A stretch of 64,000 nucleotides of DNA from Pegoplata infirma (lineage: Eukaryota > Arthropoda > Insecta > Diptera > Anthomyiidae): NCBI GenBank assembly GCA_963921195.1, contig OY992537.1, positions 31,293,911 to 31,357,910 on the forward strand. The letters are read 5' to 3'. Below, piece by piece: positions 22,645-34,800 of the stretch (positions are counted from its first letter, which is position 1; each line of letters opens with the position of its first letter). The notes beneath the pieces were generated by a model that ran no database searches, was not told where the DNA came from, and worked only from the letters and a program-made list of their open reading frames with translations. The translations under genes and the position numbers were made by a program.

Positions 22645-22772
22645 AAAACCAAAAATCCGAAACCAAATCTTCCACATCATATTCTTCGTCTTCAAGCCAA
22701 ACCTCAAAAACTTTGCCTATAGGTTTCCTAACAGTATTACTTGTTGCCATCCAAATCTTAAACCGAAGTTAA
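22645..22772 (+). CDS. beaten-path (beat) family last exon, Ser-rich stalk and GPI-type tail
   Basis: The exon follows the acceptor 'tttttgcag', and its first two bases complete the codon split by the previous donor. It reads ENQKSETKSSTSYSSSSSQ, then TSKTLPIGFLTVLLVAIQIL, then NRS and TAA (22770-22772). A small-residue, serine-rich stretch followed by about 16 hydrophobic residues and a very short polar end is the pattern of a GPI-attachment signal, which some Beat proteins have. A single membrane anchor is the alternative. The phase and order fit the two upstream exons. By eye I found no AATAAA in the next 200 bp, so the 3' UTR end is undefined. Confidence 0.75.
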
Positions 22773-23205
22773 CAACAAAACATGTATTAATAATATGATC
22801 ATTATGGAATATTAGATTTTTTTTTTTAGTGTACATAAGATTTTATTTAAATTATTTTAACAATTTTAATTAAGTAAACAAAATATGAAATCAAAAAAAA
22901 AAAAAAAAAATTGGAAATAATTTTAGTGTATGACAAAAAATTATTTATTTGATATTTTGATAAATATTTTGATCATCTTAATTTATTGTCATCGCTGTAA
23001 TCTTTTGTTTTGGGAAGATGGAAGTAAAATGTTAAAAAAAAATCTATATAAACTCAGATTTCTTTTCCAGGTATAATGTTTTAGAATCGTTTTATCGAAA
23101 TATCGTTCGAAATATCGGTCTCAAATTTATTAAATTTAATTTTAATTAAATTAAGTTTTTAGCTTTATTTATTTGCTTTGCATTTTTTATATAGTTTTCT
23201 GTTAT
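22773..23205 (+). other. Probable 3' UTR and flank of the beat gene
   Basis: The stretch is AT-rich, with a poly-A run at about 22893-22911 but no canonical AATAAA before it. A variant signal is possible. Otherwise nothing is recognised. Confidence 0.3.
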
Positions 23206-23209
23206 ATAT

Positions 23210-23735
23210 TCAGAGTCTATAGGAAAAATGGTCTCGAAATCTTGGTCTCAGAATTTAATACCTTTTCTATGGGAAAAAGTCTTAGAATCTGAGACTTTCC
23301 TATAGGAAAAAGGTGTCAGAACCATAGACTTTTCCTGTAGGAAAAAGGTGTCAGGATCTGAGACTTTTTCCTATAGAAAATGTCTCAGATTCTGACATTT
23401 TTTAGTGAATCAGAGACTTTTTGGCAACAAGAATTGTAAACTTTTTCTGTAAGAAAAATGTATGAACCTATGATCTTTCTATTGAAATAAGGTCTCAGAA
23501 CCGAATTGAGAATTTTTCTGCACAAAAAACGTTTTAGAATCTGAAACTTTTCTATAGAAAAATGTATCAGAACCTTAGATTTTTTCTATACGATATATAT
23601 TTTAGAGTCTAAGACATTTTCTATAAGAAAAATATCTCAGAACCCGAGACCTTTTTTAAAAGAAAATGAGTTTGAGACTTTTCATGAAGAAAGCGTTTTT
23701 CTGTAGAAAAAAATTTAGACATTTTCTAGACGCAA
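23210..23735. repeat. Double-palindrome repeat array, copy 1 (diverged)
   Basis: Diverged monomers alternate a 'GTCTCAGAATCTGAGAC'-type palindrome with a 'TTTTTCTATAGGAAAAA'-type palindrome, about 35 bp per unit. The copies have many substitutions. The same monomer builds arrays at 36990-38065, 54660-55690 and 58930-59525. Confidence 0.75.
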
Positions 23736-23750
23736 AACGGGGGTACACTC

Positions 23751-24145
23751 ACTTTGTCGTTTGTAACGCATCGAAATATAGGTCGGGGACCCCATAAGGT
23801 ATATTTATTATTGATCCATGATCGATTCTAAGACATTTTGTAAATGTCCATCTTTCTGTAGATGCCACGATGCAGTCCAAAATTAAAGAGCTAGTCCCCT
23901 GAAATTTGGCACGAATATATCTTATAGTCCTAGGCAGGTTAAGTTCGAAATGGGTAAAATCGGACTAGGGGGAAAGGTTCAAAAACATGTTTATACAAGA
24001 AGAAGTTCCGAGTCCTGCACTAGGATCGTGCGGACTAAAACATTTAGTTTTTTTTGCCCGCCCCCTTTTTAGGGCGTGGATATTAAGAAATAGTTCAAAA
24101 TATTCGACACAGCCTAGTTTAACACTCTCACTTGTTTTTTTTTTT
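23751..24145. mobile_element. Dispersed 'tactcactttgtcg … cacttgttttt' element, partial
   Basis: 'gggtacactcactttgtcg', 'catcgaaatataggtcgggg' and 'accccataaggta' at the left, and 'ttcgacacagcctagtttaacactctcacttg' in pieces at the right, correspond to 44125-44418. In that copy the right end contains the palindrome TTCGGCACAGCCGAA. Both appear to be remnants of the larger 'ACCCTCCAC' family seen complete at 60545-61558. Confidence 0.5.
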
Positions 24146-24344
24146 AATTATTCCTGGTTTCAATATTTTTTTTTTTTTTTTCAATGTATTCTTTGAAAAA
24201 AATTGAAAAACAGGATAACTAAATATTTCTGTGAAATTAGCTAAATAATCTGATGTTTCTGTTATTTTCTTAAAATAAATGATAGATAATTGAGTTGAAA
24301 TATCCATTTCAGCAGAAAAATCTGATAAAAGTTTGCTATGCTAA

Positions 24345-24495
24345 TTCTAACTGATTGCCACTTTACAGAGGCGAACGATACACACGAACGAACATTTTAC
24401 ATGTATTTTGTTGTAGTTACAATAACAAAACACATGCAAAATTTTCGTTCGTATGTATCACTCGTCTTCTGTTAACTGGCAGTAAGAGTTGTTTG
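24345..24495. repeat. Short foldback, about 150 bp
   Basis: 'ccactttacagaggcgaacg' and 'cgaacgaacattttacatgt' face 'acatgcaaaattttcgttcg' and 'cttctgttaactggcag', with a TTGTAGTTACAATAA turn. It resembles worn hairpins at 40870-40970 and 42070-42175 that share 'acgaatttgcatgtattttg'. It is probably a small MITE family. Confidence 0.5.
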
Positions 24496-24713
24496 GCAGA
24501 GTTTTTTTTCTACAGAGTTTTCTTCCACTAATTTACACAAATGGATAGTATTTTACTACTTCTATCCAAAACAGTTAAAAATTTAAAAATTTTGTTGAAA
24601 AGTTTTTGAATAACACGATGTTTAGTGATAAAAGTCACCGAAAAAGCTTTTTGACATTAACTCTTAAAGTTGAGAGTGTCTGAAAAGTTTATTGGCATTT
24701 TTGTAATCTACTA

Positions 24714-25529
24714 CACTCAAAATATTTTGTAGGCAAAAACAAATGAAAAACACACTTAAAACCAGTGAATAAACAATTGAAAACCATCCCAGTAATTATT
24801 CGTTTGTTTTAACAAACATCAACATTTATTTTTTACTGTTGACAAAATTTTCTAAAATAAATAACATTAAACATTAAAAAATTACGTTTTTTTACACTCT
24901 TTTTTACCAACAAATTCGAAAAAAATAACCAACGAAAACATTAAAAATTAATGATAGTTCTGTTATTTTTACCAACAAATTTCAAAAAAATAACCTACGA
25001 AAACAATAAAAATTAATGATTTCGTAGGTAATTTTTTACAATTTTTTATTGAAATATTTTTTTAAAAATTTTTTATAAAATTTATGGGGAATCGATCCCG
25101 CAATCAACTACATTCTGGCCAGACACTCTAACCATCGTGCCAAAGTCACTTGATACAAACATGTTTTTATATTTCTATAAATAATTTTTTGATTTTTTTT
25201 TTCTACAAAAAAATAACTGACTTGTGTAGTTAAAAACTAATGATATTTCATTAAAAAATACCAACAATTTAAAAAAAAATTACTTACACAAATCATTAAA
25301 AATCAAAAGAATAATCAGTAGTTTTTACTTACAGAACAAAAATAAATGACTTTAAAAATTAAATGTTAATGAAAGTCTTTATTTTTTAGTATGTTATTTT
25401 TGAAACAAAGGACTGAAGTAGTCATTAATAAAAACTGAACATAAAACAAATGTTTTTTCTTTTAAAAACGACTAAACGGAAAACTTTTTAAATAAACTAC
25501 AAACAGTTAATGACATAATTTTTTGAGTG
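24714..25529. mobile_element. TA-flanked CACTCAAAA MITE carrying a tRNA-like segment
   Basis: The ends CACTCAAAATATTTTGTAGG and 'cataattttttGAGTG' are bordered by TA (24712-24713 and 25530-25531). The element is about 816 bp and non-coding. It holds a tRNA-like A/B-box segment on the minus strand at 25084-25152. Two relatives in opposite orientation lie at about 45000-45885 and 60355-61967. Confidence 0.7.
25084..25152 (-). other. tRNA-like segment with A and B boxes (MITE-borne)
   Basis: On the minus strand, TTTGGCACGATGGTTAGAGT resembles a Pol III A box, and GGGATCGATTCCC about 35 nt later resembles a B box (consensus GGTTCGANTCC). The T-arm stem is partial and no good acceptor stem forms, so I do not call a functional tRNA. 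Copies occur at 45449-45514 and 61572-61637. Confidence 0.5.
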
Positions 25530-25601
25530 TAGACAAAACCAGCAACCTATTCCATGTCACATCAAAAGTATTTTTTCACTGTAGCACAGTGTAATCTTTA
25601 A

Positions 25602-28600
25602 TCTATATAAATAAAAATCAATTGTCGTTCGTTGGTAACAGCATCAGTTGAAAACGGCTGGACCGATTTGGACAATTTTTTTTTGAAATGTTCGTCATAG
25701 TCCAACTTAGGTTTTTACGTAATGAAAAATTGACCACGCCCACTTTTACGCCCACTTTTTTCGATTTATCTAAAATCGGAAAATGGCTGGACCGATTTGG
25801 GTATTTTTTTATTTTAATGTTCGTAGCAGAGTACGTAAATGAAGCTAATTTTGTTTTCATATTCATGAACAAGATTATTTGTATTTTGTTTTTTGATTTC
25901 ATTTTCGTGAGATTGAACACAACGTATTTGTTAATTTTCATTTCATTTCAGTTGAGAAAAAACACTGTTTATCGTTTCATGAGTATGAAATATGTTTTGC
26001 TTTATTTTCTTTCGTTTTCACGAAGATGAATTGTTGTTTAAAAAAAAAAACTTCTTTTCTCTTTCGTGATACAAAGAATTCTTATCGTTTATCATGAAAA
26101 TGAAAAGTTAAGAGCAAAATATCGTGATAAAATGATCATGAATGAAAAAGAAGGAATGAATGAATTTCATTTATCATTCTTTAGATTTTTTTTTACATAC
26201 ACACTACATTTTTTTTTTCAAAAATTATTTCATTTCAATATGGTATGAACAGAAAAATACTGATTTTTTTTTAATAAAGTAAAAATTAGAAAAGTACATA
26301 AAAATAAATTAAAAAATATATGCAAAATTTTAAACATTTTTTATTAGAAATTTGTAAAAGCATATAATTTTAGAATAGTAGTATATTAAAGTTTAATCAA
26401 CATAATTTTATAGTGTACGTGTGTCGACAGCGCTCAAGCAGCATTTTTTAGCCTATGTCGGCGTGCATAGGAATTACAAAAATGTCAGACACTGGTTTAA
26501 ATATACATACATATTTTGAAATATCAGTACGCTGATATTTAATTGACCATACAGAACTGTACTTTATTGTACACACATGCATACATTATTTTTGTTTTTA
26601 TTTTTACTTTAATATACTGCTATTCTAAAATTGTATGCTTTTTACAAATTTCTAATAAAAAATGTTATAAATTTTGCATATATTTTTAAATTTAATTATT
26701 ATTTTTCTTTACTTTTCTAATTTTTCCTATATTTTTCCAGTGTTTTTCTGTTAATACCATATTGAAATGTAATAATTTTTGAAAATAAAAGTAGTGTGTA
26801 TTTAAAAGAAAAAATAATTCTAAAGAATGATGAATGAAATTCATTCATTCCTTCTTTTTCATTCATGATAATTTTATCACGATATTTTGCTCATAACTTT
26901 TCATTTTCATGATAAACGATAAGAATTCTTTGTATCACGAAAGAGAAAAGAAGTTTTTTTTTTAAACAACAATTCATCTTCGTGACAACGAAAGAAAATA
27001 AAGCAAAACATATTTCATACTCATGAAACGATAAACAGTTTTTTTTTCTCAACTGAAATGAAATGAAAATGATCAAATACATTGCGTTCAAACTCATGAC
27101 GATGAAAAAAATAAACATCAAACTTTGTTCATTTTTCTTTAATGGTGAAAGAAAGAACAAAAATGAACAGTTCGTGGTGATAAAATACGTACTCTGGTTC
27201 GTAGTAATCCAATTTAAGTTTTTACTGAATGAAAAATCGACCACGCCCACTTTCACGCCCACTTTTTCAATTTATCTTAAATCTGATAATGGCTGGACCG
27301 ATTGGACTAAATTTTTTTTTAAATGATTTTCATCATATTCTAACTTTGGTTTTAACGAAAAAAGAAATTGACCACGCCCAATTTGGATAATTTTTGTTGA
27401 AAATTTTCGCCATAATTCAAATAAGGTTTTTACGGATAGTAAAATTTCCCACGCCCAGTTTTTTCTATGTATCGAAAGAACTACGGCTAGACCGATTTGG
27501 TTATAGTCCGCAGAAGATTTTTAAGGAAAGAAAAATTGTCCAAGCCTACTTTTACGCTCACTTTTCCGGTATATATCATGGAATGGGTGGATCAATTTAT
27601 CTAATTTTGTTTTTAATGTTCGTCATAGTCCAGCAAAGGTTTTTCGGAAAGAACAATTTTCCACTTCTATTTCCACTTTTGAATGGATGGACCGAGTTGG
27701 TTACATTCAAGTAAGGTTTTTAAGGTAAGAAAAATTGTTTACGCACTCCTTTTTTTCGATATATATAAAATTTACTCCATAGAAAAATATAATATAGAAT
27801 AATAAAATATAAATAAAAATCAAATGTAGTTCGTTGGTAATCGCATCACTTGAGAACTGACCGATTTGAATAATATTTTTCTTTAAATGTGCGTCTTATT
27901 TTTTTTTTAAATGTTTTTCTTTGGTTTTTTCGGAAAACAAATTAACCACGCCCATTTTTACGCCTCCTTTTTTCGATATATCTGAAATCAGAGAACGGCT
28001 GGATCGATTTGACTAACCTTTTTTTTAAATGTTCGTCATAGACCAACTAAGGTTAAAACAGAAATAAATTTTTTTCACGCTTATTTTTATTTCGATATAT
28101 CGAAAGTACTAGAACGGCAGGGACGATTTGTCTATTAGTAGTATTTGTTGACTTTCGTGATAGTACAACTAAGGTTTTTAAGGAAAGATAAATTGTCCAC
28201 TCCCACATCAAAGAAAGACTGGCCTGATTTGATAAATTTTTTCTTTAATGATCATAATATTCCAAGTAAGGATTTTGAAATATTTATTGGCCTCCCCCAC
28301 TTCAAAGCCTACATTTTTCAATATCCTTAAAATATGCATTACTTGAAAACGCCTGGACCGATGTGGCTAATTGTTTTAAATGTTCCATATAATTGTTTGA
28401 AATGAAAAATTGTCCTCGGCCACTTTTTTTCGATATATCTAAAATTCATTTTCACTCTAATTTGATCTATTAAAAAAAATATTTCTTAATAGATTCTGCT
28501 TAAACTTGGTACAAATGATTTTAAATCCTTGGGAATTTTACCACTTTAAAACTAACCACTCACATTTTAACGCCCGCTTTGTCTAAATATGTCGACTACT

Positions 28601-29002
28601 AATGACCGATTTTGTTAATTATAATTTTAATTTAAGGAAATTTAAATAAGAAAAGTGTCCCGAAAAAATGGAAAATTCGGGAAAACTATAAAGGTTTGTT
28701 TGAACTCAAGACAATAGCTCACGATAAGAACGAGCGTAATTTATTTTTGTGTTGTTCGTAATGATACGAAATAAGTTCCGAATTTATACAGTACTCAAAG
28801 GCGAAGACATGGTTATTTTTTTTAGTTCCTAAAATATAATTTGAAGATGATTATCTGCCTAATCGGGTCTTTAAAACCAGGCCTACAATTTTTTCTTAGC
28901 CACGAAATTCATTACCTTTTTTGCAGGGCTATATATTTGAAGCGAGACGAAATATAACACTGATCTTATATTTGGGCCAGCAACGCGGACCGGGCCAGCT
29001 AG
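25602..29002 (+). mobile_element. Helitron-like non-autonomous element
   Basis: It begins TCTATATAAATAAAAATCAA and ends …CGGGCCAGCTAG (CTAG, fitting the Helitron CTRR terminus). It lies between A (25601) and T (29003), the expected A^T insertion with no target duplication. The terminal hairpin is weak. The interior consists of about a dozen degenerate units with 'gaacggctggaccgatttgg', 'gttcgtcatagtccaac' and 'ccacgcccactttta'. A second 5'-like start at about 27800 suggests tandem growth or nesting. No Rep/helicase is seen. It is interrupted by the hAT-like element at 25827-27196. Confidence 0.6.
25827..27196. mobile_element. Foldback hAT-like element, 1370 bp, in the Helitron
   Basis: An exact 8-bp target duplication, GTTCGTAG (25819-25826 and 27197-27204), flanks termini CAGAGTACGTA and TACGTACTCTG. 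The two arms, about 560 bp each, are near-complete inverted copies, for example 'tcgtttcatgagtatgaaat' at 25973 mirrored near 27012-27035. The central loop at about 26395-26600 contains 'tgtcgacagcgctcaag'. All frames within it are chance translations. The 8-bp duplication and CAG terminus point to the hAT superfamily. Confidence 0.8.
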
Positions 29003-30243
29003 TTTGAAATAAAACAAACGAAATCCACTCAATTTTTCGGAGATTTTTTTTAAGAAAAACCACTTTTTTAAAAATTTTAAATTTTAAAAATTATAAATAT
29101 CTCGAATACTGTTATACTTGATTACTTTTAGGCTTCATTTTCGTATTCAGTTCAAGATTTTACACAAAAAATATTTTTTTTTTTTTTGTTAAATTTGTAA
29201 ACTAGTGTAAAAGTTAAATTGGTAAAAAAAGCTTTTTTTTATTTTTTAAAAAAATGCTTTAATATTTCTTTGTCTTAAATTTAAGTTATTTTATATTGTG
29301 TTTTTAAATATTTCAAATTATAAACTAAATTGTGTATAAAATATAAACATTTTTAAATAAATTTTAAAAATATGGAAAAAGAAGGATAAATTGTTCCTGA
29401 ATAAAAAAAAAAGTTTATACATATTAATTAAAAACATATTCAAAAATAAAAAAAACAAGCATATCTCTAAAGAATTTTGTAAATAAAATTAATAAAAAAC
29501 ATATTACAAGAAATAAAATTATTTTAGAAAAATTGCATAAAACAAAATCAATTACTGGATTAAAAACTCTAAAGCAAAAATTGTACATATCTTTTTTTTT
29601 AAAAAACATACATTCGTTTAGTATCTATTATATTCTTAGGAAATAGACTCCCTTATTTCATTTCGAAAACTAAGAATAAATAAATATGTTTTACTATTAT
29701 ACATATAAGCCCACTTCCGTATATTAAAAATACTTTTAAGTACCACTTAAGTAAGTTTAAAGTACTATTTACTAAAATAGAATGTAAATATTCAAAAAAT
29801 TTTAAAATAAATAAGAAAATGCTCTTTAATCTTAAAAAAAAAAGTAAAATGCAACATGTTAAGTTTAATTTCCTGATAATATGTAAGAGTTTGAAAATTA
29901 AAAAGAAAACAAAATTTAGAAATATAATACAAAATAAAACAACAGGTCAATGTTATATAAATAAAAGTATATAAAAAAAAATAATAAAATCAAATAAGAA
30001 AATAAAAATCAAAAATGTTTTTTTTTTTAGAACATGCAAAAGGAAAGACAGGTAAGTAAAGTGTGGCATGAAACGTAACCCCTGTAAAATGTAACACATT
30101 TGCTTGAACGAAGTGGAAACCTAAAAGTGCGAACAAAAAAGTTTTCGTCCGATTTTGAACGTCCGGGCAAATTTTTATGATGCTACTAGGTTGAAAACTT
30201 TTGTGGTACCAATGCGTGAGTTTTGGATTTTGAAAATTAAAAA
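29003..30243. other. AT-rich stretch, no gene seen
   Basis: The segment 29040-30040 is nearly all A/T with no exon or transposon end I can support. The segment 30045-30240 is less biased ('gtgtggcatgaaacgtaacc', 'gtccgattttgaacgtccgg') but shows no open frame or repeat partner in the window. Confidence 0.35.
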
Positions 30244-30700
30244 AAACAAGTAAGTGAATTAAAGTCGGTCACGACCGGGCTTATAATACCCTAAACCGGT
30301 GTTTCCCGGAAAATGTGTCCCAAGTTCTTACATGGACCGATGGGATATATCTTTGTTAAATCTTTAATAAGTGTAAAAAACATCTACAAAGCAAGCTTTA
30401 GCTAATTAGGCTTCTATTTGTTTAAGAAGAACTGGTCCGATTGCTTTGAAATTCGGCATGGTGATTTGTGAATACCAAACACGATCACCTGCCAAATTTC
30501 AATAGGATACCTTTACAGATACAGATGGACAGACAGACAGACGGACGGACGGACAGACGGACATTGCTAAATAGACTCAAAAAGTGATTCTGAATCGATC
30601 GGTATACTTGAAGGTGGGTCTAGGACCAATATTTCGGGTAGTTACAAACATCAGCACAAACTCATTATACCCTGTACCACAGAGTGGTGTAGGGTATAAA
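30244..30700 (+). mobile_element. Dispersed 'ATACCCTACACCA' element, copy 2 (internally deleted)
   Basis: It starts with 'aacaagtaagtgaattaaag' and the CGGTCACGACCGG palindrome, has the (GACA/GACG)n run at 30530-30562, and ends 'TGGTGTAGGGTATAA'. It is in the same orientation as copy 3 just downstream and about 380 bp shorter than copies 1 and 3, by loss of the middle. Confidence 0.6.
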
Positions 30701-30965
30701 AAATTAAAAATATGTCTTTCGACACATCGTATTTATTAATTTTAGTGCGCTGAACACAAATATCAAAAAAATATTCCGGCGAATTTTGTACTCTTTCCCA
30801 AAACATTAAATCATGATAATGTTTTTCTGAAGATATGGGTATATATTTTTTATCCATTTCTAAAAAACTCTAGCTATATACATCCGTCCCTCTGTCTGTG
30901 GAAAGCAAGTCGCTGTCCAAACCAAAGAGCTGTAAATTTGGTAAATGAGCGCATTACTTAAGTGA
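30701..30965. other. Spacer between two dispersed elements
   Basis: It includes 'tatacatccgtccctctgtctgtgg', a remnant of another element's variable region. There is no gene, and the minus-strand frame here has no recognisable domain. Confidence 0.35.
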
Positions 30966-31750
30966 AAACAAGTAAGAAAATTAAAGTCGGTCAAGACCGA
31001 CCATATAATACCCTACACCAGAGTTTCCCGGAAAATGGGTCCCAAGTTCAAGCATGGACCGATTAGATCCATATTTTTCCAACTCATTAATAAGTGTAAC
31101 AAACACTCTCACATTAAATTTGAGTGAAATATTCTTATTTTTGTGGACAATAACCCGATTTAACTGAATATCGGGCGAAACTTTCACAGGGGCCTGACTC
31201 CAAAAATGGTCCGATGATAATCAGATTTGATAAGGTTATTAAAGTACGCGTTTAACATACACAAACTGAATTTTAATTAAATATTTTCTATATTCATGAA
31301 ATTTGAGAGATTTATGTGAAAATCGGGAAGGTGGTTTGTATGGGGGCTATAAGAAGAACTGGTCCGATTGATTTAAAATTTGGAATGGTGATTTGTGTAG
31401 ATAAAACATGATTACCTACCTATTATAACGCGGTTATTAGAGTCATTTGAGTCAAAACTAAACAGGACTTTTGTATGGGGGCTAGGTCTAAATATGGACC
31501 GATTTTTTCCAATTTCAATACGCTTCGTCCTTGTGCCAAAAGAGACTTAAGTTTCAAATTTCAAGTCAATTGATTAAAAATTGCGACCTCTATCGTGTTT
31601 ACGGACGGACAGACATCGCTAAATCAACTCAAAAAGTGATTCTGAGTCGATCGGTATACTTAAAAGTGGTTCTAGGACCAATATTTCGGGTAGTTACAAA
31701 CATCAGCACAAAATCATTATACCCTGTACCACAGTGTGTTGTAGGGTATA
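30966..31750 (+). mobile_element. Dispersed 'ATACCCTACACCA' element, copy 3
   Basis: It is nearly collinear with copy 1 (11331-12168), including 'gggtcccaagttcaa', 'tgaaaatcgggaaggtgg', 'gtatgggggctaggtc' and the right end 'gttgtagggtataa'. The GACA/GACG run has shrunk to 'acggacggacagacatcg'. It has no credible coding sequence. Confidence 0.62.
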
Positions 31751-31852
31751 AAAAGTGTTTTTACATATTAAAGAGTATCAAAAAATCTATACTTCACTTG
31801 TTTTTTTGTACATTTGTTTAACAAATGGGACATTTTTATTTTAGACAAATTT

Positions 31853-34800
31853 CACTGTGCAACAAGAAAAATGAGCCTCAATGGCTTCAACGCCACATGA
31901 AAGTAGACCATCAAGTGAACAAAATCACCAAAGGGTTTTGCAAAGTCAGTTCGGATTTCTTTTTTATAGCCTACTGAAGTTTTTATATTTTTATCAAAGG
32001 CGTTTGGAAAACGTCAAAAATACTATAATAAGAACAATGAGCTTCAAAATATGATTTGATGTCTCCAATGAAATTTTATGGCGGTTCTTTTCTTAGAACA
32101 TTTTAACCCTCTAACTGCCATTTTAAGGGGTAATTTTAGTCCTTTTTCAAAAACTAAACACAGAAGTCTAATAAAACGTCCACTTAGAGGGTTAAAATGT
32201 TCTACAAATATTTTCCTCATAAAATTTCACTAGGGGTTGTCAAATGGTAAAAGTTTGTGCGACATGCGCAAAGTGCTTAAAAAGGGTCAAGTATAAATAA
32301 TCAATGTTTGTTATTTTTTTTTACCAAAGCAGTGTTAAAAAATATCGGCAAAAAACAGTGCAAATATACTTTTGAGCTAAAAATGATGTTCTGATGTGTT
32401 TTATAAAATTTTATGATGAGAATTTTCTTTGACCAAATTAACCTTCTAGCTCCCGTTTTAAAGGGTCATTTTTGTCCTTTTTTAAAAGAAATACAAAAAA
32501 GTCTATAAAAAAAGGCAGTTAGAGGGTTAAAATGTTTTACAAATATTTTCTGCATCAAATTTTTCTAGGGCACGTATAAGACAGAAAGTTCGTCCTGCAT
32601 AAAGAAAGTGATTAAAAATTTTTAAGTATTCAAATTTTTTTTTTATTATTTTTTTGGGCCGAAATAAAAAAAACACAAATAAAAAAGTTAAAATCGAATG
32701 TATTGATACCCTCTACAATGTAAAAAAGTTTACTTGCTAAAAAACAAAACAAACATTTAAAAAAAAAATTGACAAAAAAAAATTTTTGGTAAAAAAAAAT
32801 TTCGACGAAAATATTTTTTTTTGTAAATACCATTCGGTGATCAATTCTGTTCACATGTGTTAAGCAGCAGCCGAATGAAAGCCGAATACAAAAAAGTCCA
32901 TAAAAAAGGCAGTTAGAGGGTTAAAATGTTTTACAAATATTTTCTGCATCAAATTTTACTAGGGCACGTCTAAGACAGAAAGTTCGCCCAGCATATAGAA
33001 AATGCTTAAAAATTTTAAAGTATTCATTTTTTTTTTTTATATTTTTTTTGGGCCGAAATATAAAAAAAAAAAACAAGTAACAAAGTTAAATTCAACTTTG
33101 TCGAATGTATTAATACCCTCCACGATGTAAAAAGTTTATTTGCAAAAAAAAACAAAAAAAAATTTTGATAAAAAAAAAATTCGACGAAAATGTTGTTGTT
33201 TTTTTTTTTAAATATGTTTGTACTTGTTTAAATACCATTCGGTGATCAATTCTGTTCACATGTGTCAACCAGCAGCCGAATTAAAGCATTTTGTGTTTTT
33301 AGGTTATGTTGAATGTACCACAATTTTCGAGGTATTTTTATATTTTCGTTCATAACTTTTGAACCGCTGAACCGATTTCGCTCAAATGGAATACCAAACT
33401 TCTTAGGGCAAGAACAAGTAAATATGCTAAGTCTTAGTTATATCTGTTTAATACTTTGGCCGTGATAACCATTTCCACAGACGGACAGGCATCGCTAGAA
33501 TGTCTTAAAATCGATCACTGATCAATAATATATAAGGGGGTTTTCGTGTCAACTGACACAACTTTTGATACCAATCTACTATCCTATTGGATAGCAGTGC
33601 AGACACAATTTTTCAACGAGATCTGTCAAGGACTCTCTGAGTTAGATGGGTCGAAATTTGACATTTTGGCCAAGAAGTGTTTATTCTCATCCATATAACT
33701 TCTTACCAATTGTTTTTAGCAAAATGAGTCCCAAACAGTTTAGATAGCTATTTCTTCAATCTTGCGAAAAAAAAATTATAAAAAAATAAAAAAAAAAACA
33801 GTTTGATTTTTTTTTTTTTTAAATCCATAACTTTTTTGACTTTTTTGTCAAATCGGGCCCTTTTTTTGACTCAAAAGAAAGCTTAGGTGTTTTCCCCACC
33901 TAATTCTTTTTCGCCTCAAATATATTTTCGCTCCACCAACAAATTTCCGCTAGAATGGCATCACGCGACTTTTTCCTATGATATCTGATATGGTGATCAC
34001 GGCCAAAGTATACACTCAAAAAATTATGTAGGTAAATTCCAGCGAATATTCACTTAAAACAAATGAAATTTTATTTAAAAACCATTCCACCGTTTTTTCA
34101 TTTAAAATAAAAACACATTGCAGTCAATTTTAAATGTTATTATAATGACTAACCAAAACATTAAAAAATTACTGAATATTCACTTATTTTGTATTGAAAA
34201 ACAGTAAAACTATAGAAGAAATTTTTTACTGCCGAAAATGAATGTAGCAGGAAATTCGTTTAAAAAAAAAAAATTTTAATACTTTAAAATTTTTAAGCAT
34301 TTTCTATATGCTGCACGAACTTTCTGTCTTAGACGTGCCCTAGTAAAATTTGATGCAGAAAATATTTTTAAAACATTTTAACCCTCTAACTGCCTTTTTT
34401 TTATAGACTTTTTTGTATTTCTTTTAAAAAAGGACAAAAATTACCCTTTAAAACGGGACCTAGAGGGTTAATTTGGTCAAAGAAAAGAATCATCATAAAC
34501 TTTTATAAAACACATCAGAACATCATTTTTAGATCAAAAGTATATTTGCACTGTTTTTTGTCGATAATTTTTAACACTGCTTTGGTAAAAAAAAATAACA
34601 AACATTGATTATTTTTCCTTGACCCTTTTTAAGCACTTTGCGCATGTCGCACAAACTTTTACCATTTGACAACCCCTAGTGAAATTTAAGAGGAAAATAT
34701 TTGTAGAACATTTTAACCCTCTAAATGGAGTTTTATTAGACTTCTGTGTTTAGTTTTTGAAAAAGGACTAAAATGACCCCTTAAAATGGCAGTTAGAGGG

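Noticed and set aside
22493..22750. 85-residue minus-strand frame
   Set aside because: It is the antisense shadow of the last beat exon.
25084..25152. Functional tRNA gene
   Set aside because: A and B boxes are present but acceptor and T-arm stems do not close and the segment sits inside a repeated MITE. The same applies to 42493-42570, 42926-42997, 43386-43456 and 61572-61637.
26891..27262. Frames in both arms near 25.6-27.3 kb that look alike
   Set aside because: They are similar only because the arms of a foldback element are inverted copies.
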